Part shown: positions 1 to 6,299 of the stretch, piece by piece
Layout: each line of letters opens with the position of its first letter
Position numbering within the stretch: position 1 is the stretch's first letter
Assembly: GCA_021777365.1 (NCBI GenBank)
Contig: JAJYDP010000139.1
Span: forward strand, 1-9,828
Reading direction: 5' to 3'
Length of the DNA stretch: 9,828 bases
Origin: Chloroflexota bacterium
GTDB taxonomy: Bacteria; Chloroflexota; Limnocylindria; Limnocylindrales; CSP1-4
Position numbers and translations under genes: made by a program
The notes under the pieces: generated by a model
Seen by the model: only the letters and a program-made list of their open reading frames with translations
The model's database searches: none
Told to the model about the DNA's origin: nothing

Positions 1-328
1 CCGGGGCCAGCTGCTGCGCGCGGTCGGCCACCGAGGCCACCTCGCCGCGGCGCGAGGGTGCGCCCGGGCGCGTGACCACCAGCAGCGCGGTCGGCCCGTC
101 CGGGTCGTCGGCACGCGGCAGCGCGACCAGCGTGTCCGATGCGAAGCAGGCGTCGGGAAGGTCCGGCTCGGCCGGGAGAGGCACCACGCGCAGTCCGGCG
201 TCGGCCAGTGCCGCCACGAACGCACGGTGCTGGGCGACCGCCCGGTCCACGTCGATCCGGTCGCGCTCGGCATGGGTGGAGAGTGCGTCGCGGAACGAGG
301 CCCCGGGCTCCCGGACGATCACGTGCAT
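1..328 (-). CDS. Dimethylarginine dimethylaminohydrolase (DDAH)-like amidinohydrolase, N-terminal part
   Basis: The gene is cut by the left window edge: 109 residues from the ATG at 326-328 are visible. They resemble the N-terminus of DDAH, which hydrolyses methylated arginines to citrulline and methylamines, within the guanidine-modifying superfamily. Visible matches are an 'aqHrafvaALadaGl.vv.Lp' stretch at residues 31-51, PDACFASDT at 58-66 (family form PDsvFvED), and VTRPGAPSRRGE at 85-96, which is close to the family's RPGAxSRRgE. The catalytic His and Cys lie in the missing C-terminal part, so activity cannot be judged. The Glu of the usual F-V-E-D is Ser64 here, while Asp65 is kept. 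A GGAGGG ribosome site (bases 336-341) sits 7 bases before the ATG, inside the end of the ACT gene. The start is 3 bases after that gene's stop, so the two are almost certainly co-transcribed. A related arginine-deiminase-type enzyme remains possible. Confidence 0.82.
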   Translation of the reverse strand, partial: MHVIVREPGASFRDALSTHAERDRIDVDRAVAQHRAFVAALADAGLRVVPLPAEPDLPDACFASDTLVALPRADDPDGPTALLVVTRPGAPSRRGEVASVADRAQQLAP

Positions 329-331
329 CGC

Positions 332-715
332 TCAGCCCTCCAGGATCGGCCGGGCCTTCTCCGGATCGTCGACCACGAACGCGAACATCGCCCGATCGCC
401 CCACCGGCCGATGAAGAGGTGCCCGTGGATGTTGACGCCGGCGTCGGCCAGGCGGCGCGCGATCGTCGCCATGCCGCCCGGCCGGTCGTCCACCTCGGCG
501 AGGAGCGACTCGCCCTCGAAGTAGGTGTACCCGCCCTCGTCCAGGACGCGCCGGGCGGTGTCGTCGTCGGCCGTGGTCAGGATGACGTGGCCGACGTCGC
601 CGAGCCCGCCGCCACCGATGGCGCGCAGGTCCACGCCGTTGTCGGCCAGCGACTCGGCCAGCGTTGCGAGCGCGCCCGGCTCGTTCCTGAGCTGCACGAT
701 GAACTGCTGCGCCAT
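332..715 (-). CDS. Tandem ACT-domain protein (amino-acid-binding regulatory type)
   Basis: This is a 127-residue soluble protein made almost entirely of two ACT domains, at about residues 4-66 and 71-125. The first begins with the typical 'QLRNEPGALATLAESLADNGVDLRAI' pattern (Gly-Ala-Leu turn, helix, Asn-Gly-Val-Asp strand). The second has 'DDRPGGMATIARRLADAGVNI'. ACT domains bind small ligands, usually amino acids, and regulate metabolic enzymes. No catalytic domain is attached, so this is a stand-alone ACT protein. The start is the ATG at 713-715, with a GGAGGG ribosome site at 720-725 just upstream. The gene leads the DDAH-like gene with a 3-base gap, which suggests that it senses arginine-related amino acids or regulates the DDAH step. 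That link is inference from gene order. The ligand is unknown. Confidence 0.85.
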   Translation of the reverse strand: MAQQFIVQLRNEPGALATLAESLADNGVDLRAIGGGGLGDVGHVILTTADDDTARRVLDEGGYTYFEGESLLAEVDDRPGGMATIARRLADAGVNIHGHLFIGRWGDRAMFAFVVDDPEKARPILEG

Positions 716-782
716 CGCTCCCTCCGCCGGTTCGTTCGCCCCGGACTGTGAACCCGCGCTCCGGCCCAGGCGTGTGCCGGTC

Positions 783-815
783 GGGGCCCGGGGTGCGGGT
801 CGATTCTAGGGCCCC
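783..815. repeat. Inverted repeat bracketing the ACT-DDAH -10 box
   Basis: GGGGCCC (783-789) and GGGCCCC (809-815) are perfect reverse complements separated by 19 bases. The -10 candidate lies within the spacer, against one arm. This could be an operator for a repressor covering the promoter, or a hairpin at the 5' end of the transcript. Short GC arms arise easily by chance in this genome, so confidence is modest. Confidence 0.4.
803..808 (-). promoter_or_regulatory. Candidate -10 box of the ACT-DDAH operon
   Basis: On the minus strand this reads TAGAAT, five of six matches to TATAAT, in otherwise extremely GC-rich DNA. It would place the transcription start near 796 and give an untranslated leader of about 80 bases before the ACT-protein ATG. 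No good -35 hexamer is visible at 16-18 bases upstream. The assignment rests on the -10 match and its position only. Confidence 0.45.
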
Positions 816-867
816 GGCGGCACCGTCGCCGCCCGGGATCCGCCGAGACCGCGGGACGTCCGCCGCC

Positions 868-915
868 GCGCGCCGCGGGCACTGCGCGCCGCGGGCACTG
901 CGCGCCGCGGGCACT
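868..915. repeat. Tandem repeat, three perfect 16-bp copies
   Basis: The unit GCGCGCCGCGGGCACT occurs three times back to back (868-883, 884-899, 900-915) without a mismatch. A further GCGC follows at 916-919 before the match breaks. Each unit contains the palindrome CCGCGG. The array is non-coding, between the stop of the methyltransferase gene and the promoter of the ACT-DDAH operon. It could be a slippage-prone minisatellite, a protein-binding array, or part of a transcription end structure. Which of these applies is not known. Confidence 0.9.
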
Positions 916-931
916 GCGCACCGGCCGGACG

Positions 932-1963
932 TCACCCGGCGCGCAGCACCAGCACGTGCTGGTGGACGATGTTCGGCACGAAGGCCCGAGGGTAGCCGTA
1001 GGGTCGCAGGCGCGTCCCTGCCTGGTACCAGACGAGGTCGCCCTTGGTCACGAACCCGGTGCGCTCCGCCCGGGCCGCCAGGTCCGCGCCGGTGAACCGG
1101 TAGCGCCCCTCCTGGTACGCGTCGCGGACGATCACCGCGGCATAGCGGCCGTCACGGAGGATGCGCCTGAGCTGCGCGAGCACCGTCTCCATCCGCGCCA
1201 GGTAGTCGTCGTAGGACGCGCTGTTCGCCAGGTCCGCCGGGAAGTCCGTCACCATGGCGTAGTCGGTGCGCCGGTTGGCGTGCGCCTCCGCGAGCGGCCC
1301 CCCGGACATCGTGAGCCGGAGCTGCGGGTTGTAGGGGGGATCGGTCGCGACGAAGTCGACCGAGCCGTCGGGGATGCCGGGCAGGAGCGCGAGCGCGTCG
1401 CCGACCTCCATCCGGCACCCGGCCGGGTCGAAGCCGCGCGGCCCACCGGGGTCGGCCGGGCCCAGGTCCGCCAGCACGGGGGCCGTGCCTCGCGCCGGAT
1501 CGAGCGCGTCACGCACCACCGCCTCGTAGATCGCGGCCCACCGTGGATCCAGCTCGATTCCCAGCGCGCGCCGGGGCACGCGGCAGATCGCGGCGCCGAG
1601 CAGGGTGCCGCCCACGCCGGCGAAGGGGTCCAGGACCAGCTCGCCGCCCCTGGTGAAGAACTCGATGAGGCGCGCCATCAGTCGCGGCGGCTTGTTCGCC
1701 CCGTGCGCCCGGCGGGCCGCATGGCCGAGCTCGGAGGGGTAGGCGGTCGTCCAGAGCGACTTGGTGAAGTAGAGCCACTCCTCGCCCGAGAGCTCGTTCA
1801 GGGTGTTGTCGGGGTGGATGCGCCCGTTGCCGCCGCCGGGATCGGCGCGCGTCGCCTCACCGGGAGGTGCGTCCGGCCTGCGGCGGACGCCGACCCGGGC
1901 AGCACCGGTCCGCTGCCGCGGCGCGCGGTCCGCCCCCGGGTCGCCGTTCGTTGTCGCCGTCAT
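932..1963 (-). CDS. DNA (adenine-N6 or cytosine-N4) methyltransferase, DPPY type
   Basis: The protein has 343 residues from the ATG at 1961-1963, which has a GAGGG ribosome site at 1973-1977. The frame stays open to 2110, but that extension is Arg/Pro-rich and unlike a protein start. Residues 1-48 are low-complexity. A motif-X-like segment (HGANKPPRLMARLI, 87-100) is followed by the S-adenosylmethionine-binding motif I, DPFAGVGGT (112-120), and an acidic strand end GIELDP (135-140). The catalytic motif IV, TDPPYNPQL (207-215), comes next, and the C-terminus VHQHVLVLRA is typical of these enzymes. The order X-I-IV fits alpha or gamma class amino-methyltransferases. No large target-recognition domain is evident, only the segment at about 215-260. 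No restriction endonuclease gene is adjacent, so it looks like an orphan enzyme that may act in gene control or strand marking. A methyltransferase for another nucleic acid is a less likely alternative. Confidence 0.85.
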   Translation of the reverse strand: MTATTNGDPGADRAPRQRTGAARVGVRRRPDAPPGEATRADPGGGNGRIHPDNTLNELSGEEWLYFTKSLWTTAYPSELGHAARRAHGANKPPRLMARLIEFFTRGGELVLDPFAGVGGTLLGAAICRVPRRALGIELDPRWAAIYEAVVRDALDPARGTAPVLADLGPADPGGPRGFDPAGCRMEVGDALALLPGIPDGSVDFVATDPPYNPQLRLTMSGGPLAEAHANRRTDYAMVTDFPADLANSASYDDYLARMETVLAQLRRILRDGRYAAVIVRDAYQEGRYRFTGADLAARAERTGFVTKGDLVWYQAGTRLRPYGYPRAFVPNIVHQHVLVLRAG

Positions 1964-1985
1964 GCCTGCCCGCCCTCGCTCTGCG

Positions 1986-2005
1986 CCGGTCCGCGGATGG
2001 ACCGG
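1986..2005. repeat. Inverted repeat in the methyltransferase leader
   Basis: CCGGTCC (1986-1992) and GGACCGG (1999-2005) are perfect inverted arms around a 6-base spacer. They lie between the proposed methyltransferase -10 box and its start codon. This could be a repressor operator or an mRNA hairpin just upstream of the ribosome site. No known operator was recognised. Confidence 0.4.
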
Positions 2006-2031
2006 ACCGCCCGGAACCGTCACCTCGCGGG

Positions 2032-2037
2032 AGCGTA
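2032..2037 (-). promoter_or_regulatory. Candidate -10 box of the methyltransferase gene
   Basis: The minus strand reads TACGCT, a TAnnnT match preceded directly by TG. A start about 7 bases downstream would give a leader of roughly 60 bases. No convincing -35 is visible at the usual spacing. This is a weak call based on the short motif and its position in the divergent intergenic region. Confidence 0.3.
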
Positions 2038-2056
2038 CAGCCGGGCGGCGTGCCGC

Positions 2057-2066
2057 GCGTCGACGC
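2057..2066. promoter_or_regulatory. Ten-base palindrome between divergent promoters
   Basis: GCGTCGACGC is a perfect palindrome. It lies about 20 bases upstream of the methyltransferase -10 candidate and about 46 bases upstream of the regulator's -10 candidate. A dimeric regulator bound here could control both directions. LuxR-type regulators bind such dyads, so the neighbouring regulator is a possible ligand, but nothing in the sequence proves it. Confidence 0.35.
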
Positions 2067-2111
2067 CGATGCCCCTGCCCGGTGGCGGGGCCGCCCCGTG
2101 GCACCGCCAAC

Positions 2112-2117
2112 TATCCT
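2112..2117 (+). promoter_or_regulatory. -10 box for a leaderless LuxR-regulator transcript
   Basis: TATCCT matches TAnnnT and ends 6 bases before the ATG at 2124. Transcription would therefore start at or next to the A of the start codon. There is no Shine-Dalgarno sequence before that ATG, unlike the minus-strand genes here. This combination is the classic mark of a leaderless mRNA, common in actinobacteria and several other high-GC lineages. Confidence 0.5.
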
Positions 2118-2123
2118 GTCCGC

Positions 2124-5100
2124 ATGCAGGTGGTCGGACGGGAGCGCGAGCTGGCGCGCCTCGGCGTGGCGCTGGAGCGTGCCGCCGCGGGCCGACTGTC
2201 CCGGGCCGTGGTCACCGGCGCGACCGGGAGCGGCGTCAGCACGCTGCTCTCGGAACTCGAGCGGCGTCTCGTGGACGAGCCGGGCGTCGTGGTTGCCCGG
2301 GGAGGAGCCGTCGAGCCGCTCTCCGGTCACCCGTACGCGGCCCTGTCCGCGGCGCTGCGCCGGCCGATCGCCGCCCTCCCTCCCGAGCGGCTGCCCGAGG
2401 TGCTGGGTGGCGCCGCGGGGGAGGTCGCGCTGCTGCTCCCGGAGCTGGCGGACACCATCGCCGCCGCGTGCCCGGCCGACGTACCCATGCAGTCGGGTCC
2501 CGACCGGCGCCGGGGCCGCTTCGTGGAGGCCGTGCTGGGGGTCCTCGGCCGGCTCGCCGGCGACGGCACCGCGCTGCTGGTGCTCGACGACCTGCACTGG
2601 TCCGACCCGGGGACCCGGGCGTTCGTCGAGTTCATGCTGGGGCTCGACGTCGCGGTCCCGCTCTGCCTCGTGCTCTCCTATCACGAGGACGAGCTCAGCC
2701 GCCGGCACCCGTTCAGTCGGATCGCGGACCTGCTCGCCGACCAGGCGAGGGTGGACCGGATCGAGCTCGGGCCGCTGCGGCCCGACGAGCTGCTGCGATT
2801 CATCCAGTCGGAGACGGGCGAGCGGCCCACGGCGGGACTGCTGGCCGCCATGGTCGAGCGATCGGGGGGCAACCCGCTGCGCGCCCGGCAGCTCCTGGAA
2901 GCGCGCCGGCACGTCCCGGACGCCCGCCTCTCGGACAGCTTCGACGAGCTCGTGGAGTCGCGGGTGGCGCTCGTGGGCGCCGCCGCCGCCCGGTGGGTGC
3001 GCGTCCTTGCCGTCGTCCGGCGTCCCGTCGACGTGGCCGAGTTGGCGGGCCTGCGGGTCCTCGGCGGGCAGCTCGGGGAGCCGGCGCTCCGGGAGGCGAT
3101 CGCCAGCGGCCTGGTGGCTTCGGACGGGGGCCGGGTCCGCATCGCGCAGGAGCTGTACGCGGAGACGATCGAAGGGCAGCTCGATCCGCTCGGTCGGCAG
3201 GCGGTGCACGCGGCGATCGCCGAGCGCCTGGCGAGCACCCCGGCGGAGGCCGCGTGGCACTGGGAACGGGCGCTCCGTCTCGACCGGGCCCGGGACGCGC
3301 ATGCCGGCGCGGGGATCGCGGCCGAACCCCTGGACCCTGCCGGCACGGCGCTGGAGCACTACCTGCGCGCGCTCGAGCTCGACGCGCTCGGCAATCAGTC
3401 GGGATCGGCGCCGGGCCAGGGGGACGCGGAGCGCGCCGGCGCGGCCGTGGTCGCGGATCACAACGGTCGCGTGCGGGGATCGGTCCCGGCGGACGACGAA
3501 CGAGGCAACACCGACGGGCACGACCCCGCCGTCGGCGACCTCGACCGGGGCCGCACCGAACGGGCCCGCCTCGACCGTCCGTCGCTCCTCGAGCGGGCCG
3601 CCGGCGCCGCGCTCGCGGACGGATCGTTCCGGCTCGCGGCAGACCTGGCCGCGCGGGCCATCGCCGAGCGGTCCGACACGGGCAGCCTCGCGCGCGCGAC
3701 GGCGCGTGCAACCGCGACCGCCCGGGGCGACGGCGCTCCCGCCCGGCGGGCGCTGGAGCTGGCCGGGCTGTACGAGCAGCTGGGCCGCTGCCGCTGGGCG
3801 GCGGGTGAGATCGACGACGCGCTGTCGGCGTTCCGCACGGGTGTCCAGATCGCGCCGCCCGGTCCCTCCGTCGAGCGCGCCCGCGTGCTGGGGGCGCTCG
3901 CCCAGGTCCTGATGCTCGACGGCCGCTTCGAGGAGAGCGCCCGGTGGGCCCGGGAGGCGATCGGGATCTCGCAGGCCGTGGGCGACGCCGCCATCGCGGA
4001 GCTTGGCCACGCGACCTGCACGCTCGGCGTGGACGTCGGATACCTGGGCGACCTCGAGGGCGGGCTGGCGATGCTGCAGGAGGCCTCCGCGCTCGCCAGG
4101 CGGGCCGGCCGGCTGGATGACCTGATGCGCTCGTTTGCGAACCGGACCACGCTGCTGGACCTCGGCTCGCGGAGGCTGGAGGCGCTCGCGGCCGTGGACG
4201 AGGGGATCGCCGAGGCCCGGCGCTGGGGCCAGGAGGCGGTCTACGGGGCATTCCTGCGCGGCAACGGGGCCGACGGCCTCTTCGCTCTCGGTCGCTGGGC
4301 CGAATCGGTCGCCATCTGTCGCGAGGCGCTCGAGTGGAGCCCGCCGGGCGTGGCGAGGTTCGCGCCGCTGCTCTGGCTCACCAGCGTGCGGGTGGAGTCG
4401 GCGTCCGACGAGGAGGCCGGGCGACTCCTGGGACAGCTCGTCCTGCAGCAGGAGTCGGTCGAGGATCCGCGGGGCCTGGCCGACGTCCAGCGGGCGAGCG
4501 TCAGCTTCGCGCTCTGGCGGGAGGACGTGCAGGAGGCGCGACGGGTCGCGGAGCGCGGATGGACCGGCGTGCTGCGAACCGACGACTGGACGCAGGTCGC
4601 CATCGCCGCGGCGACCACCGTGGAGGCGGCCGCGGCCGTCGCGGACGAGGCGCGGGACCGGGACGACGGCGCGACGTTGGACGAGGCGCTCGCCTGGGCC
4701 GACCGCGTGCTCGAGGAGGCCGCGCGCCGGGTGGAGTCGCGCGGGATCTCGCCGGAGCTGGGCGCCAAACAGGAGGCCGACCTGCTCCTGGAGATGGCGC
4801 GAGCCCACCGCACGCGCATCGCCGGTCCGCCGGACCCCGACGCCTGGGCCCGACTGGCCGAGCGCTGGCTCGAGGTGCCGATCCCGTACCGCGCCGCCCA
4901 CGCCCGGTGGCGCGAGGCGGAGGCGGTCCTCCATTCCGGCCCCGCAGCGCCGGGTGGCCGGGTCGACCGCGCCCGAGCGCGGGACGCGCTGCTCGAGGCA
5001 TGGCGGCTCGCCGGCGATCTCGGGGCGACGCCGCTCCGGCGGGAACTGTCCCGGCTCGCCGCCCGTGCCCGGATCCCGCTTCCCGAATCGACCGGGCCCG

Positions 5101-5453
5101 GGAGCCCCGGGGACGGTGCACCCGCCGCCGTCGAAGGCCCCGGGGATCGTGCGGTCGATCGGGCCGGGTTCGCGCTCCGCCTGGCACCCGCGGCCGACGC
5201 GGCGCCGGCCGATCCCTTCAACCTGAGTCCGCGCGAGCGCGAGGTCCTGGGCGTGCTGGCGGAGGGACGCTCGAACCGGGAGATCGCGCGCCGTCTCTTC
5301 ATCAGCGAGCGCACCGTGGCCGTCCACGTCGGAAACATCCTGGCAAAGCTCGGGGTCTCCGGCCGCGTCGAGGCCGCTACGGTGGCACTCCGGCTGGGCC
5401 TCGCGTCGCCACCCGCGCCGGCCCGGGACCGGACGCGCCGGACGCGCGAGTGA
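2124..5453 (+). CDS. Large LuxR-family transcriptional regulator with AAA (degenerate P-loop) and TPR region
   Basis: The protein has 1109 residues from the ATG at 2124. The frame is open further upstream, but the ATPase-domain consensus 'VGRERELARL' begins at residue 4, so this start is right. The N-terminal STAND/AAA_16 module has a P-loop-like GATGSGVST (32-40), in which the essential Lys is Val38. Walker B is LLVLDDLHW (151-159). A helical TPR-like region follows and is clearest at about residues 540-740. It is interrupted by a hydrophilic Asp/Gly/Arg-rich linker at about 424-482. A Pro/Gly-rich linker leads to a C-terminal LuxR/GerE helix-turn-helix at about 1034-1098, with SPREREVLGVLAEG, SNREIARRLFISERTVAVHV and ILAKLGV. 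Such proteins are cytoplasmic, ligand-responsive DNA-binding regulators. Targets could include the divergent methyltransferase gene or its own promoter (inference). The Walker A change suggests weak or no ATP hydrolysis. Confidence 0.92.
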   Translation: MQVVGRERELARLGVALERAAAGRLSRAVVTGATGSGVSTLLSELERRLVDEPGVVVARGGAVEPLSGHPYAALSAALRRPIAALPPERLPEVLGGAAGEVALLLPELADTIAAACPADVPMQSGPDRRRGRFVEAVLGVLGRLAGDGTALLVLDDLHWSDPGTRAFVEFMLGLDVAVPLCLVLSYHEDELSRRHPFSRIADLLADQARVDRIELGPLRPDELLRFIQSETGERPTAGLLAAMVERSGGNPLRARQLLEARRHVPDARLSDSFDELVESRVALVGAAAARWVRVLAVVRRPVDVAELAGLRVLGGQLGEPALREAIASGLVASDGGRVRIAQELYAETIEGQLDPLGRQAVHAAIAERLASTPAEAAWHWERALRLDRARDAHAGAGIAAEPLDPAGTALEHYLRALELDALGNQSGSAPGQGDAERAGAAVVADHNGRVRGSVPADDERGNTDGHDPAVGDLDRGRTERARLDRPSLLERAAGAALADGSFRLAADLAARAIAERSDTGSLARATARATATARGDGAPARRALELAGLYEQLGRCRWAAGEIDDALSAFRTGVQIAPPGPSVERARVLGALAQVLMLDGRFEESARWAREAIGISQAVGDAAIAELGHATCTLGVDVGYLGDLEGGLAMLQEASALARRAGRLDDLMRSFANRTTLLDLGSRRLEALAAVDEGIAEARRWGQEAVYGAFLRGNGADGLFALGRWAESVAICREALEWSPPGVARFAPLLWLTSVRVESASDEEAGRLLGQLVLQQESVEDPRGLADVQRASVSFALWREDVQEARRVAERGWTGVLRTDDWTQVAIAAATTVEAAAAVADEARDRDDGATLDEALAWADRVLEEAARRVESRGISPELGAKQEADLLLEMARAHRTRIAGPPDPDAWARLAERWLEVPIPYRAAHARWREAEAVLHSGPAAPGGRVDRARARDALLEAWRLAGDLGATPLRRELSRLAARARIPLPESTGPGSPGDGAPAAVEGPGDRAVDRAGFALRLAPAADAAPADPFNLSPREREVLGVLAEGRSNREIARRLFISERTVAVHVGNILAKLGVSGRVEAATVALRLGLASPPAPARDRTRRTRE

Positions 5454-5475
5454 GCCGGCCCGCCGCCCGTGGACG

Positions 5476-5494
5476 CGCCCGGCGCCGCCGGGCG
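5476..5494 (+). terminator. GC hairpin between the LuxR regulator and alaX
   Basis: CGCCCGGC (5476-5483) and GCCGGGCG (5487-5494) form a perfect 8-bp stem with a 3-base loop, 23 bases after the regulator's stop codon. No U-run follows, so it is not a canonical intrinsic terminator. It may end or attenuate transcription before the alaX gene, or be an mRNA-stability hairpin. Confidence 0.3.
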
Positions 5495-5528
5495 AGAATG
5501 CCGGCCACGGAGACATCGAGGAGGGTGC

Positions 5529-6299
5529 ATGACTGACGCGATCTGCTACCGGGATGCCTACGCGCGAACCTGCGAAGCCACCGTCCTCGAGGTTGAGCCG
5601 TCGGCGGACGGCGTTCTGGTGCGGCTCGACCGGACCGTCTTCTACCCCGGCGGGGGCGGACAGCCGGCCGATGCCGGGACGCTCCTTGCCCTCGATCCCG
5701 TCTACGGGGGCCAGCGCTGGCAGGTGGCGACGGCCCGCAAGGCGGGTGACGACGTCGTGCACCTGCTGACGGGGACCGAGGCAGCCGACGGCCCGGAGCC
5801 GGGGATGCGCGTCCGCGTCGACATCGACTGGGAACGCCGCCACCTGCTGATGCGCACGCACACCGCGCTCCACGCGCTGTGCGGGGTGGTGTGGCGCGAC
5901 TACGGTGCGCAGGTCACCGGCGGGAACATGGAGCCGGGCGCCGGGCGGATGGACTTCGAGTTCGAGCGGATGTCCGGCGAGCTCGTCGGCGAGATCGAGG
6001 CCAGGGTGAACGCCGAGCTGGCGGCCGACCGCGAGGTGCGCGTGCGGGTGCTCCCCCGGGACGAGGCGTTCGCCATCCCCGATCTCATCCGCACCAAGGT
6101 GAACCTCCTGCCGCCGGGCATCCTGGAGATCCGCACGATCGAGATCGTGGGGCTCGATCTCCAGGCGGACGGGGGGACGCACGTGGCCAACACCCGCGAG
6201 GTGGGGCGGATCCACGTCACCGGCTACGAGTCGAAGGGCCGCATCAACAAGCGGATCCGGATCGAGATCGTCGATCACGGGACCCGGCAACCGGCATGA
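5529..6299 (+). CDS. alaX: Alanyl-tRNA editing protein AlaX (AlaX-M type)
   Basis: The protein has 256 residues. The ATG at 5529 is preceded by a strong GAGGAGGG ribosome site, which is why the in-frame ATG 60 bases upstream is not used. AlaX proteins are free-standing relatives of the alanyl-tRNA synthetase editing domain. They deacylate mischarged tRNA-Ala, notably Ser-tRNA-Ala, in the cytoplasm. The glycine-rich FYPGGGGQPADAG at residues 38-50 is the hallmark of the AlaX-M class. The zinc-site HxxxH is HTALH (111-115), and the second half of the site lies in ADGGTHVANTREVG (213-226). The family's usual Cys before GGTH is Asp214 here, while His218 is kept. No aminoacylation domain is present, and the length is about right for AlaX-M. 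The gene is the second of the plus-strand block, 75 bases after the regulator, and its stop codon overlaps an ATG. Confidence 0.92.
   Translation: MTDAICYRDAYARTCEATVLEVEPSADGVLVRLDRTVFYPGGGGQPADAGTLLALDPVYGGQRWQVATARKAGDDVVHLLTGTEAADGPEPGMRVRVDIDWERRHLLMRTHTALHALCGVVWRDYGAQVTGGNMEPGAGRMDFEFERMSGELVGEIEARVNAELAADREVRVRVLPRDEAFAIPDLIRTKVNLLPPGILEIRTIEIVGLDLQADGGTHVANTREVGRIHVTGYESKGRINKRIRIEIVDHGTRQPA

Noticed and set aside
868..919. The short tandem repeats as a CRISPR array
   Set aside because: The units are only 16 bp and directly adjacent, with no spacers, and no cas gene is present.
1964..2110. An N-terminal extension of the methyltransferase to an upstream ATG at 2110
   Set aside because: The extra 49 residues are Arg/Pro-rich without conserved motifs, and they would run through the whole divergent promoter region. 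The ATG at 1963 has a reasonable ribosome site.
956..3808. A long plus-strand open frame across the methyltransferase and the start of the LuxR regulator
   Set aside because: It overlaps two genes with full sets of conserved motifs in other frames, and its product is low-complexity Arg/Gly/Ala sequence.
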